A stretch of 64,000 nt of DNA from an uncultured Gemmatimonadota bacterium (lineage in GTDB: Bacteria > Gemmatimonadota > Gemmatimonadetes > Longimicrobiales > Longimicrobiaceae), in NCBI GenBank assembly GCA_902805735.1, contig CADCTW010000001.1, forward strand, positions 85,213-149,212. The letters are read 5' to 3'. The position numbers and the translations under genes were made by a program. Shown in pieces: positions 26,564 through 34,797 of this stretch. The notes under the pieces are model-generated. The model searched no databases. It was not told the DNA's origin and was given only the letters and a program-made list of their open reading frames with translations. Position 1 is the first letter of the stretch. Each line of letters opens with the position of its first letter.

Positions 26564-26589
26564 GGATCTTTCCTTTTACGATTCCGGCC

Positions 26590-27396
26590 ATGCGCGTTCT
26601 CATCATCCCCCTGCTCCTGCTCCCCTGCGCAGCCACGGCCCAGGCGCCCGCCGCGGCGACCTCCAGCTGGGAGGCGGCGTACGATTCGGCCGGGGAGGAG
26701 ACGCGGCACGGCACGGTGAGCCGCACCTTTGCGTTCGCCACGCAGGAGATCGCGGGGCGCACCGTGCCCATGCTCCTGGCGCAGGAGATCCGCGCGACCG
26801 TCAGGAGCGACCGCGAGGGGGTGGAGGGGCGGGTGCGCACGACGGCCTACGCACGCACGGGCCGCACGTACGGGCGGGTGCTGTGGACCGTGGATGTGCC
26901 GGGGAACGAGGCGGGGCTGGCGGACGATCTTTACTGGGTGCAGGAGCCGGCGTGCTGCGCCACGCAGCCCACGCGGCGCTACTTCAGCCTGCGCACGGGC
27001 CGGCCGCTCTTCCACGCCACCAGCGCCGTCGCCGGCATCGCGAGCGACATGGACGAGCCGCGCCGCCGCGTCGCATTCCTGGGCGCGAACGGCACCGTGC
27101 AGTCCCCCGCCTTCCGCGGGGTGCGCGGCGCCGTGGGCATCCTCCAGCTCATCGTGGACGACGCCGTCCGCCAGCGCGTGCTCATCACGGCCACGAACCC
27201 GGCCATGGAGATGGAAGCGCCCCTGGTGGGCGTGATCGTCGGCTCGGAGCGCGCCGGGGGCCGCTCGCGCCCCGTGAGCACCGTGTGGCTCCGCTTTTCG
27301 GACAGCCGGGAGGCGCGCATCCCCGTGCGCACCGCGGGGCTCGTGCTGGCGCGGGCCACGATGCCGGCCGGATTCGCCGCGCGGCTGCTCCCGTAA
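26590..27396 (+). CDS. Secreted protein of unknown function
   Basis: 268 residues with a signal peptide (LIIPLLLLPCAATAQA). The mature part is beta-rich: AGEETRHGTVSRTFAFATQE, VLWTVDVPGNEAGLADDLYWVQEPACCATQP, then VRGAVGILQLIVDDAVRQRVLI. One Cys-Cys pair (EPACCATQP) may bind metal or form a disulphide. No domain recognised. Ribosome-binding site weak. Stands alone between two gene-end repeats. Confidence 0.7.
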   Translation: MRVLIIPLLLLPCAATAQAPAAATSSWEAAYDSAGEETRHGTVSRTFAFATQEIAGRTVPMLLAQEIRATVRSDREGVEGRVRTTAYARTGRTYGRVLWTVDVPGNEAGLADDLYWVQEPACCATQPTRRYFSLRTGRPLFHATSAVAGIASDMDEPRRRVAFLGANGTVQSPAFRGVRGAVGILQLIVDDAVRQRVLITATNPAMEMEAPLVGVIVGSERAGGRSRPVSTVWLRFSDSREARIPVRTAGLVLARATMPAGFAARLLP

Positions 27397-27572
27397 GCGA
27401 CTCGCCCGGCTCTGCGGCGGCTGCATCACGGAGCACTTCCACACGGCCGCCGACGGATCGACACCGTTCGCCCCCCTCACGATCCAGCAGGAGCTGACCC
27501 TCCTCTTCGTCATGACCATCCTGGCGGGAGCGTGCGTCCTGCTGCTCCTGCTGTTCTGAGGCGCGGTGTCGC

Positions 27573-27598
27573 CTCTGTGCCTCTGTGTCTCTGTGTGA
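27573..27598. repeat. Gene-end palindrome, right arm only
   Basis: Exact right arm ending CTGTGTGA with no left arm, located two bases before the stop codon of the minus-strand gene. The 150 bases before it include a hydrophobic open stretch discussed under rejected items. Confidence 0.85.
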
Positions 27599-27600
27599 GC

Positions 27601-28314
27601 CTAACTTCTGGACTGGCGATTGAAATCGTCCGTCACCTGGCGGAGGATGCGCTCCACCTGGTCGGGCGCGTGGGGGAAGAACACGGTGTCCGAGAGCGAG
27701 TTGAGGGCCGAGCGCACGTCGCGGAAGCGGTCGGCCACCCCCAGCAGGACGTCGCCCACGCCGTGGCGGAGCGCGAGGCCGCTGCCCGCGGCGGCGCGGA
27801 AGCCGGCGGCGCCCAGCTCGTCGTAGTAGGCGATCCCCGGCGCGCCGCGGCGCTGCACGCGGTGGGTGATGTACTCCGGGAAGACGCCCGCCAGCCACAG
27901 CGCGACGTTCCCCAGGTGCACGCGCAGCAGGAACTCGCGCTCGCCGTGCGCCTGGTCCAGCGCCGCCACGATGTCGGCCAGGTAATAGAAGGGCTCGCCC
28001 TGCCCGCCGTCCACCCGGTGGGCCTTCCCCGCCGTGCCGAACTCCAGCAGGAGGGCCGCGGTGTAGTCCGCCATCTGCCGGTCCGCGATCTCGCGCTGGA
28101 GGAGGGCGTGGCGGGCCAGGATGTAGAAGAAGAGCGGCGCCGGCGCGGGGCTCACCCGCCCGCGGTGCACCAGGGCGCGCAGCACGGCCGGGTCGTCCAG
28201 CAGCGCGTCCAATCCCTGCTCCCGCAGGCGCTCTTCCCCGCCCGGCCCCACCAGCGACAGCAGCAGCTCCGCCTCCCGCCGACCGAACGACGCACGCACG
28301 TTTGGCTTGATCAT
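27601..28314 (-). CDS. Conserved-looking hypothetical protein
   Basis: 237 residues, mostly helical: FGRREAELLLSLVG, DALLDDPAVLRALVHRG, FFYILARHALLQREIADRQMADYTAALLLEF, LLRVHLGNVALWLAGVFPEYITHR. Aromatic and basic residues recur in a way suggesting a helical bundle enzyme or binding protein, but no motif identifies it. No TM helix. Divergent from ung; the shared 163-bp gap holds no obvious promoter. Confidence 0.72.
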   Translation of the reverse strand: MIKPNVRASFGRREAELLLSLVGPGGEERLREQGLDALLDDPAVLRALVHRGRVSPAPAPLFFYILARHALLQREIADRQMADYTAALLLEFGTAGKAHRVDGGQGEPFYYLADIVAALDQAHGEREFLLRVHLGNVALWLAGVFPEYITHRVQRRGAPGIAYYDELGAAGFRAAAGSGLALRHGVGDVLLGVADRFRDVRSALNSLSDTVFFPHAPDQVERILRQVTDDFNRQSRS

Positions 28315-28477
28315 GGCGCTCCTCCGAAGGGATGGGTCTCCTCCGTTCTACCACGCGCCACGCCCGCCGTGTTCCGTGGCGCCCCTGCAAGCCCTGTCGT
28401 GCAACCGGAGTGCCGCCGGTCCCTCGCTTGCATCCGCCCGCGAAACACGGATTGTCACCCCCGCACCGGAGCGCCGG

Positions 28478-29158
28478 ATGGAGTTGGACCGGATCCCCCG
28501 TTCGTGGCGGCCCGCGCTGGCCGCCGAGGTGAAGCAGCCCTACTTCGCGGAGCTGCGCCGCTTCCTGGAAGAGGAGCGCCGCACGCAGACCGTCTTCCCC
28601 TCGGAGGACGAGGTGTTCTCGCAGCTGGAACTGACGCCGTACGACCGCGTCAAGGTGCTGATCCTGGGCCAGGACCCGTACCATGGGCCCAAGCAGGCGC
28701 ACGGCCTGGCCTTCTCCGTGCGCCCCGGGGTGCGCCCGCCGCCGTCGCTGGCCAACGTCTTCAAGGAGCTGCACGACGACCAGGGGTGCCCCGTCCGCAA
28801 ACACGGCTACCTGGCGCACTGGGCGGAGCAGGGCGTGCTGCTGCTGAACGCGGTGCTCACCGTGCGCCGCCGCGAGCCCAACTCGCACAAGAACCGCGGA
28901 TGGGAGCGCTTCACCGATGCCATCATCCGCGCGGTGAACCAGCGGGAGAACCGTGTCGTCTTCGTGCTCTGGGGCGCGTACGCGGGGAAGAAGGCGGAGC
29001 TGATCGACGCGAACCGGCACGTGATCCTGCGCTCCGCGCACCCGTCGCCCTACTCGGCGGACCGTGGATTCTTTGGCAGCCGCCCGTTCTCCGCCGTCAA
29101 CGCGGCGCTGGAAGAGAGCGGGCAGGCACCGCTGGACTGGTGCCTGCCCGAGATCTGA
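28478..29158 (+). CDS. ung: Uracil-DNA glycosylase, family 1
   Basis: 226 residues. Both active-site motifs of family 1 UDG are present: GQDPYHG with water-activating Asp66, and HPSPYS with His188, plus the Pro-rich loop PPPSLANVFKEL. It removes uracil from DNA, produced by cytosine deamination, which matters in a genome this GC-rich. Start ATG 28478 is chosen because the upstream codons do not resemble Ung. The left half of a gene-end palindrome follows the stop. Confidence 0.97.
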   Translation: MELDRIPRSWRPALAAEVKQPYFAELRRFLEEERRTQTVFPSEDEVFSQLELTPYDRVKVLILGQDPYHGPKQAHGLAFSVRPGVRPPPSLANVFKELHDDQGCPVRKHGYLAHWAEQGVLLLNAVLTVRRREPNSHKNRGWERFTDAIIRAVNQRENRVVFVLWGAYAGKKAELIDANRHVILRSAHPSPYSADRGFFGSRPFSAVNAALEESGQAPLDWCLPEI

Positions 29159-29168
29159 AAACCGGGCC

Positions 29169-29194
29169 TCACACAGAGACACAGAGGCACAGAG
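29169..29194. repeat. Gene-end palindrome, left arm only
   Basis: Exact left arm with no right arm, between the convergent stops of ung and map. Confidence 0.85.
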
Positions 29195-29201
29195 AAGAAC
29201 T

Positions 29202-29945
29202 TCAGGCGGCGGTGAGCAGCACGGGGCGGCCGCGGGTGACGACGAGGGTGTGCTCGAAGTGGGCGGAGAGGCCGCCGTCCGCGGTGCGCAGGGTCCAGCC
29301 GTCGGGGTCTTCCACGATGCGGCCGGAGCGGGCGGCGACGATGGGCTCCACGGTGATGACCAGCCCCTCGGTGAGGGTGCGCCGGGCGCGCCAGTCCCAG
29401 TGGTTGGGAACGCTGGGCTCCTCGTGGATCTTGCGGCCGATGCCGTGGCCGGCCAGGTCGCGCACCACCACGAAGCCGTGGCGCTTCACCTCGTTCTCCA
29501 CCGCGCGGCCGATGTCGGACACGCGGTTCCCCACGCGCGCCACCTCCATCGCCTTGTCGAACGCCGCGCGGGCGCACGCCGCCAGCCGCCGCTTCTCGTC
29601 CGTCACGGGCGGCACGGGCACGGTGATGGCGGCGTCGGCGTAGTAGCCGTCCTTCTCGGCCACCACGTCCAGCTTCACCAGGTCGCCGGCGCGCACCACC
29701 CGTGGGCCGGGGATGCCGTGCACGGCCTCGTCGTTGATGCTGATGCAACTGTCGCCCGGGAAGTTGTAGTCCAGGCGCGGGGCGTGGCGGGCGCCGTGGG
29801 CCTCCAGCACGCGCCTGGCCACGGCGTCCAGCCCCGCGGTGGTCACGCCCGGCCGCACGGCCCTGCGCATCTCCTGCAGCACCTCGCGCACCACCTTGCC
29901 CACGGCGCGCAGCCCTTCCCAGTCCAGCTCGTTGTCCACGGACAT
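29202..29945 (-). CDS. map: Methionine aminopeptidase, type I
   Basis: 247 residues, typical of type Ia enzymes without N-terminal extension. The five metal ligands and the substrate His are in the expected motifs: GDLVKLDVVAEKDGYYADAAITVP, GHGIGRKIHEEPSVPN, GLVITVEPIV and AHFEHTLVV. It removes the initiator Met from nascent proteins. A strong ribosome-binding site (GGGAGGG) lies 7 bases before the ATG. Bacterial genomes usually carry one essential copy beside adk/secY; this copy is elsewhere and may be an extra paralogue. Confidence 0.95.
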   Translation of the reverse strand: MSVDNELDWEGLRAVGKVVREVLQEMRRAVRPGVTTAGLDAVARRVLEAHGARHAPRLDYNFPGDSCISINDEAVHGIPGPRVVRAGDLVKLDVVAEKDGYYADAAITVPVPPVTDEKRRLAACARAAFDKAMEVARVGNRVSDIGRAVENEVKRHGFVVVRDLAGHGIGRKIHEEPSVPNHWDWRARRTLTEGLVITVEPIVAARSGRIVEDPDGWTLRTADGGLSAHFEHTLVVTRGRPVLLTAA

Positions 29946-30141
29946 CCTTCCCTCCCGGTGCCGGATCGCGTTCCCTCGCCATCCTATAGTAACCGCACGT
30001 GCGGGGCCGATGAAGGAGAATCCGCGGGACCCGGCACTTTCTCCCGCCCCGCGGTGTCAGAAACAGCGCGGGCGGTCCGTTCGATGAACGGGGCACGGAC
30101 GGACGGGCCGTGCCGCGACACCACCGCAGTAGGAGGCCATC

Positions 30142-30900
30142 ATGTTCCGAGTCCTCACCCGCAAGCGCAAGCGCCGGCTCTCGTCCACGCGCACCGTCGC
30201 CCTTTCGGTGGGCGTCCACCTCCTCCTGCTGGGGCTGGTGGTGGCGCACTCCACCGCCGCGCCCGTGCCGGCGCCCACCCCGACCATCCACGACATCTGG
30301 GAGATCGACAAGCCGGCCCCGGTGGACCCGCCCCCTCCCCCGCCCGCGGACGCGCCGGAGCAGCCGGAATCGCCGCCGCCCCCCGTGCCGGGCGAGACGG
30401 TGGAGCTCCCCGCGCCCACGACGGTGCCGGACGGGCTGCCGGAGGTGGACCCCAACGAGAAGCCGCTCACGGCCGCGGAGGTGACGGGCGTCGGCCGCCC
30501 CGGCGACTACATCGGCCCGCCGCCGCCGGCCCCCGCGCCGCCCACGGGCAGCGACGCGCCGCCCGCCGCCCTCCCGAACTTCGACGGCTACGTGTACGAG
30601 ACGGTGGAGGAGAAGCCGCTGCTCGACAACGCCCGGGACATGGCGCGCCTGCTGGACCGCAACTACCCGGAGGCCCTCTCGGCGGCCGGCGTCGCGGGCC
30701 GGGTGATGCTGCAGCTCATCGTCGACGAGAACGGCCGCGTCCGCCCCGGCAGTGCGCGCGTCGTCTCCGCCTCGCACGAGGAGTTCACGGCCGCCACCCT
30801 GCGCATCGCCGAGCGCATGCGCTTCCGCCCCGCCCGCGTGGAAGGCCGCCCCGTCGCCGTCATGGTCACCCTCCCCATCGACTGGAAGACGGCCCGCTGA
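30142..30900 (+). CDS. tonB: TonB-family energy transducer
   Basis: 252 residues. A cytoplasmic basic start (RKRKRRLSSTRT) precedes a single TM helix (about 19-38), then a Pro-rich periplasmic spacer (about 45-140) and the TonB C-terminal domain (about 150-250: AARLLDRNYPEALSAAGVAGRVMLQLIVDENGRV). No ExbB/ExbD genes adjoin it, so it is one of probably several TonB proteins. It transfers proton-motive energy to outer-membrane receptors. It is followed by a gene-end palindrome. Confidence 0.9.
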   Translation: MFRVLTRKRKRRLSSTRTVALSVGVHLLLLGLVVAHSTAAPVPAPTPTIHDIWEIDKPAPVDPPPPPPADAPEQPESPPPPVPGETVELPAPTTVPDGLPEVDPNEKPLTAAEVTGVGRPGDYIGPPPPAPAPPTGSDAPPAALPNFDGYVYETVEEKPLLDNARDMARLLDRNYPEALSAAGVAGRVMLQLIVDENGRVRPGSARVVSASHEEFTAATLRIAERMRFRPARVEGRPVAVMVTLPIDWKTAR

Positions 30901-30910
30901 AAAGCAGTCT

Positions 30911-30972
30911 CACACAGAGACACAGAGGCACGGAGAACTTCTTCTCCGTGCCTCTGTGTATCCATTTGTGAT
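30911..30972. repeat. Gene-end palindrome, diverged right end
   Basis: Full arms (with CACGGAG variants) except that the right end reads GTGTATCCATTTGTGA, an insertion and several changes. Confidence 0.85.
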
Positions 30973-30979
30973 CACCCCA

Positions 30980-31007
30980 TCCGCTCGGTGGCCCAAACGA
31001 GCGGATC
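30980..31007. promoter_or_regulatory. Inverted repeat upstream of the Phd/PIN module
   Basis: ATCCGCTCG, ten bases, CGAGCGGAT: perfect 9-bp arms, 107 bp before the antitoxin start. It could be an operator of the module or a terminator for tonB; there is no T-tract. Confidence 0.45.
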
Positions 31008-31113
31008 TCATTGTGCCGTCGGCAGATCCGGTACTTTTAGCCCCATTGCTCGCCCACGAACGCTTCGATTACCTTCGTTTTCGTGGTACGAACGCCTGAA
31101 CGGGGGAAGGCCA

Positions 31114-31392
31114 ATGTGCCTATGGAAGATGAGCGACGCCGAAGGCCAATTCGCCGAAGTCGTGCGTCGCGCGATCACCCAGGAGCCGCAGCGGGTCTGG
31201 GGCGACGACGGCGACGCGGTGGTGGTGATGAGCGCTGCGGACTATGCGCACCTCGTGGCGCAGCGGGATGAGACTGGCATGCGAAGGAAGACGTTCACCG
31301 AGTTCCTCAGGGACTCCCCGCTCGCCCAGCTCGAAGAAGGTGAGTTCGAGGTGGTGCGATCGAAGGAGCCGGGCCGCGAGATCACCTTCTGA
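31114..31392 (+). CDS. Phd/YefM-family antitoxin
   Basis: 92 residues from ATG 31114, preceded by GGGGGAAGG. The N-terminal DNA-binding part fits the Phd fold (SDAEGQFAEVVRRAITQEPQRVWGDDGDAVVVMSAADYAHLVAQ), in which the VVVMSAADY strand-helix is the family hallmark. The C-terminal tail (RKTFTEFLRDSPLAQLEE) would bind the toxin. It is 18 bp upstream of a PIN-domain toxin gene that is frameshifted, so this antitoxin may be orphaned. Confidence 0.88.
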   Translation: MCLWKMSDAEGQFAEVVRRAITQEPQRVWGDDGDAVVVMSAADYAHLVAQRDETGMRRKTFTEFLRDSPLAQLEEGEFEVVRSKEPGREITF

Positions 31393-31410
31393 GCTGGGGG
31401 GCGTCGACCA

Positions 31411-31832
31411 GTGCGCTTCCTCATCGATACGAACGTGATCTCCGAGACTCGGCGGGCACGCGCGGATCGGCGCGTCGAAGCATGGCTCGACCTCTGGCCG
31501 GACGGCGATCTCGCGCTCAGCGTGGTTACGCTGGGCGAGATCCAGGAGGGAATCACCCGGTTGGACGCCGGCGCGAAGCGCACGGCCCTGATCCGTTGGT
31601 TGGAGGAGGAGCTAGCCGCGCAGTTCGGCAACCGAGTGCTGCCGGTCAACGTCGTCGTCGCGAGGGAACGGGGCGCCTCACTGGAGAAGGGCGCCGCACC
31701 GGCCGGACACTCCCGCCAGCGGACGGGCTCCTCCTCGCAACCGCATCGATCCACGGACTGGAGCTCGTCACGCGCAACGAGCGCGACCTCGCGGGCCGGG
31801 GCGTAAAGATCGTGAACCCCTGGACCACCTGA
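31411..31832 (+). pseudogene. PIN-domain toxin (FitB/VapC-like), frameshifted
   Basis: The first 83 codons read MRFLIDTNVISETRR to NRVLPVNVVVARE in one frame, with PIN residues Asp6 and Glu42 (LGEIQEG). Thereafter the frame degenerates, and the expected second half appears in the +2 frame: RLTGEGRRTGRTLPPADGLLLATASIHGLELVTRNERDLAG, with the third acidic site Asp (PPADGLL) and Asp (NERDLAG). A G-run GGGG at 31670-31673 fits the loss of one G. The gene would otherwise be about 140 residues, normal for FitB. It is either a genuine loss-of-function, leaving the antitoxin intact, or a sequencing error. Confidence 0.85.
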
Positions 31833-31834
31833 CG

Positions 31835-31888
31835 AGACACAGAGGCACAGAGAACTCTTTTCTCTGTGCCTCTTGTGTCTCTGTGTGA
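31835..31888. repeat. Gene-end palindrome, imperfect
   Basis: The left arm starts late (GACACAGAGGCACAGAG) and the right arm has an extra T (CCTCTTGTGTCTC). It lies between convergent toxin and kinase stops. Confidence 0.85.
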
Positions 31889-31892
31889 GCCC

Positions 31893-33233
31893 TCATTTAG
31901 GTAGCACGAGCCGCGCGATGCAGCCACGCGCGTCGGGACGGTTTTCGAGGGTGAGGGTGCCGCCGTGGGCCTCGGCGATCTGCCGGCTGAGGGCCAGGCC
32001 GATGCCCGTGCCGTTGCGCTTGGTGGTGAAGAAGGGGACGAACAGGTTGGCCGTGTTGGCCAGGCCGGGGCCGTCGTCCTCCACCCACACCTCCACGTTC
32101 TCGGCGTCGCCGCTCCAGCCCACGCGCACGCCGCCACCCGTCTCCAGGGCGGCGTCGGTGGCGTTGCGGACGAGGTTGATGAGGAGCTGGTCGAGCTGGT
32201 CGGGGTCCGCGGGGACCTCGGCGGGGGCGCCGGGGACCACGCTCACCGGGAGGCGCGTCTCCAGGCCGGCCGTCTGGCGCACCCAGGGGCCCACGTCCAG
32301 CGGGCGGAGGGAGGGGGGCGGGAGGCGCGCCAGGCGGGCGTACTCGGCCATGAAGCGGCTGAGGGAGCGCGAGCGCCCGCTGATGATGGCCAGCCCGCCG
32401 CGCAGGTCCTCGCCCAGCTCGCCGGGAACGGTGTCCTCGTCCACCATCTGCTGGAGCGTGCCGGCGATGGACTGGATGGGGGCGAGCGAGTTGTTGATCT
32501 CGTGGCTCAGCACGCGGATCAGGCGCTGCCACGCCTGCCGCTCCTCCTCGCGCAGCACGCGGCTCACGTCCGCCACCACCAGGAGCTGGTGCTGGCGCCC
32601 GCCCTGCCGGAAGGGCCCGCGCCTCACCTCCCACCGCCCCGTGCCGCCCGGGAAGGCGTGCTCCACCGTGCGCGGGCTCTCCCCTTCCAGGAAATCGTCC
32701 AGCTCCACCTCGTCCGCCGGGAACCCCAGCAGGCGCTCGGCGGGACGGTCCAGCAGGCGCTCGCCGGCGCGGTTGGCCAGCCGCACCCGCCCGTCGTCGC
32801 CGATGGCGAAGACCGCGACGTCGATCTCGGCCATCACGCGGCGCAGGAGGGCCGTGGCCTCCATGGCGCCGATGCGCTGCTCGCGGAGCGTCTCGCCCAG
32901 CGCGTTGGCCTCCACCAGCGCGAGGCCCAGCGCGTCGTCCGGCCGGGCGCCGCGGGCGCGGAGGGAGAAGTCCCCCTCCCGCAGGGCGGCGAGCAGGTTG
33001 GAGAGGGTCTGCAGCGGGCGGACGGCGCGCTCCCTCACCATCCAGGATACCACCACCCAGAAGCCGCCGATCCCCACGGCGGCCGTCCACAGCGTGTCCC
33101 CCGCATAGCCGCCGCGCCACAGCAGGATGGCGGAGAGCAGGACGCCCGGCAGCCCCCCCAGGAGCGCCAGCACGAAGATCTGCGTCTGGTGGCGCATGCG
33201 GCGCCGCGGGAGCCTCAAGGCGGGGTGTGCCAC
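31893..33233 (-). CDS. NtrY-like membrane histidine kinase
   Basis: 446 residues. Two TM helices (about 19-37 and 46-66) with a very short loop, then HAMP (about 70-125), a PAS-like domain (about 130-210, AEIDVAVFAIGDDGRVRLANRAGERLL), HisKA (LIRVLSHEINNSLAPIQSIAGTL) and HATPase with NLVRNATDAALETGGG, DDGPGLAN and FFTTKRNGTGIGLALSRQIA. This matches NtrY-type sensors. It is downstream of the sigma-54 activator gene (55-bp gap) and should phosphorylate it. The small periplasmic loop suggests it senses membrane or internal cues. Confidence 0.93.
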   Translation of the reverse strand: MAHPALRLPRRRMRHQTQIFVLALLGGLPGVLLSAILLWRGGYAGDTLWTAAVGIGGFWVVVSWMVRERAVRPLQTLSNLLAALREGDFSLRARGARPDDALGLALVEANALGETLREQRIGAMEATALLRRVMAEIDVAVFAIGDDGRVRLANRAGERLLDRPAERLLGFPADEVELDDFLEGESPRTVEHAFPGGTGRWEVRRGPFRQGGRQHQLLVVADVSRVLREEERQAWQRLIRVLSHEINNSLAPIQSIAGTLQQMVDEDTVPGELGEDLRGGLAIISGRSRSLSRFMAEYARLARLPPPSLRPLDVGPWVRQTAGLETRLPVSVVPGAPAEVPADPDQLDQLLINLVRNATDAALETGGGVRVGWSGDAENVEVWVEDDGPGLANTANLFVPFFTTKRNGTGIGLALSRQIAEAHGGTLTLENRPDARGCIARLVLPK

Positions 33234-33248
33234 GAGGAAACAGCCGTC

Positions 33249-33276
33249 TCACGCAGAGCCACGGAGACACGGAGAG
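33249..33276. repeat. Gene-end palindrome, degenerate left arm
   Basis: TCACGCAGAGCCACGGAGAC resembles the left arm with several changes; no right arm is found before the response regulator stop at 33289. Confidence 0.65.
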
Positions 33277-33288
33277 AGAACTGCGCCG

Positions 33289-34653
33289 TCACAGGCCGAA
33301 GCGCTCCAGGCGCCGGTAGAGGGCGCTGCGGCTGAGGCCCAGGGCCTCGGCGGCCTGGCTGACGTTGCCGTCGAAGCGCTCCAGCGCCTTGCGGATGAGG
33401 AGGCGCTCGGCGTCTTCCAGCGACATCTCTTCCATGGCGACGGAGGCGGAGACGCGGCCGCGCAGCGCCAGGTCCTCCGCGTCCACCTGCGGGCCGGCGG
33501 CCAGGAGGACGGCGCGCTCCACCGCGTGCTCCAGCTCGCGCACGTTGCCCGGCCAGGGGTAGGTGAGCATCGCCTTCATGGCGTCGGGCGAGAAGCCCTC
33601 CAGCGGCTTGCGGTACTGCGCGGCCGAGCGGCGCAGGAAGTGGTTGGCCAGGAGCGGCACGTCCTCGCGCCGGTCGCGGAGCGCGGGGAGGTGGATCTCC
33701 ACGGTGTTGAGGCGGAAGAGGAGGTCTTCGCGGAACCTTCCTTCCTTCACCACCTGCTCCACCTCCACGTTGGTGGCCGAGATCACCCGCACGTCCGCCT
33801 TGCGCGTGCGCGAGGCGCCCACGCGCTGGAACTCGCCGCTCTGCAGCACGCGCAGCAGCTTGGCCTGCTGGTCGTGCGGCATGGTGCCGATCTCGTCCAG
33901 GAAAAGAGTTCCTCCATCCGCCAGCTCAAAGGCGCCCACGCGGTCCGAGCGCGCGTCGGTGAAGGCGCCCTTCACGTGGCCGAACAGCTCGCTCTCGAAC
34001 ACCCCTTCGGCGATGGCGCCCGCGTTCACCGTCACCAGCGCCCTGGACGCGCGCGGCGACGAGGCGTGGAGCCAGCGCGCCACCACGTCCTTGCCCGTGC
34101 CGTGCTCGCCCGTGATGAGCACCGACGCGTCGGCCGGGCCCACGCGCTCCATCATGCGCAGCACGGGCTGCATGGCGCGCGACTCGGCGATCATCTGCGG
34201 AAGGCCGTCGCTGCGCAGGCGGCGGTTCTCCTGCTCCAGCCGCTGCGTCTGCCGCAGGGCGCGTCCCAGCTCCACCTGCGCGGCCAGCGTGGCCAGGAGG
34301 CGCTGGTTGTCCCACGGCTTCTCCACGTAGTCGCGGGCGCCACGCCGCATGGCCTCCACGGCCCCCTCCACGCTCCCCCACGCCGTCATCACCACGATGG
34401 GGAGGTTGGGATCGGAGGCGCGGATCTGGGGGATCAGCTCCAGCCCCTCGCGCCCCGAGGTGGTGTCGCGGGCGTAGTTGAGGTCCATCAGCACAATGTC
34501 CAGCTCCTTTTCGCGCGCGGCGGCCAGGGCGGACGCGGGCGAGGTGGCCGTCTCGATCCCGTACCCGGCCCCCTTGAGCAGGAGGCGCAGGGCCTGGATG
34601 ATGTCGGGCTGGTCGTCGGCGATCAGGATGCGCGGGGGCGCGGTGGGCTGCAT
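33289..34653 (-). CDS. Sigma-54-type response regulator (NtrC/NtrX-like) with GAFTDA loop
   Basis: 454 residues. REC domain 8-125 (Asp57 in IVLMDLNY, Lys112). AAA+ domain 150-385: Walker A GEHGTGKD (182-189), Walker B GGTLFLDEIG (248-256), arginine-finger region FREDLLFRLN. The sigma-54 contact loop reads GAFTDA (229-234) instead of GAFTGA. A Fis-type HTH ends the protein (NVSQAAEALGLSRSALYRRLERFGL). It is upstream of the NtrY-like kinase gene on the same strand. Two sigma-54-type promoters with a shared upstream element occur 7-16 kb away and could be its targets. Confidence 0.93.
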   Translation of the reverse strand: MQPTAPPRILIADDQPDIIQALRLLLKGAGYGIETATSPASALAAAREKELDIVLMDLNYARDTTSGREGLELIPQIRASDPNLPIVVMTAWGSVEGAVEAMRRGARDYVEKPWDNQRLLATLAAQVELGRALRQTQRLEQENRRLRSDGLPQMIAESRAMQPVLRMMERVGPADASVLITGEHGTGKDVVARWLHASSPRASRALVTVNAGAIAEGVFESELFGHVKGAFTDARSDRVGAFELADGGTLFLDEIGTMPHDQQAKLLRVLQSGEFQRVGASRTRKADVRVISATNVEVEQVVKEGRFREDLLFRLNTVEIHLPALRDRREDVPLLANHFLRRSAAQYRKPLEGFSPDAMKAMLTYPWPGNVRELEHAVERAVLLAAGPQVDAEDLALRGRVSASVAMEEMSLEDAERLLIRKALERFDGNVSQAAEALGLSRSALYRRLERFGL

Positions 34654-34753
34654 GGGCTGCTTGGATGAAGAGGCGGAGCGGCTCGCGGGGCGAGCCGCTG
34701 AATTCTAGCACGTTCGGGCGGAGACGGCAGGGCGTGGTCTTCAACAGCGGGCC

Positions 34754-34779
34754 TCACACAGAGACACAGAGGCACAGAG
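34754..34779. repeat. Gene-end palindrome, left arm only
   Basis: Intact left arm beginning TCACACAGAG, 18 bp before the stop of the DUF4097-like gene; right arm absent. Confidence 0.85.
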
Positions 34780-34797
34780 GAGAAGACCGCGCGCTTC

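Noticed and set aside
27398..27559. Short hydrophobic frame ending LTLLFVMTILAGACVLLLLLF on the plus strand
   Set aside because: It looks like a TM tail, but no start codon except an ATG 15 codons from the end, and no ribosome-binding site. Possibly a relic of a membrane peptide; not called.
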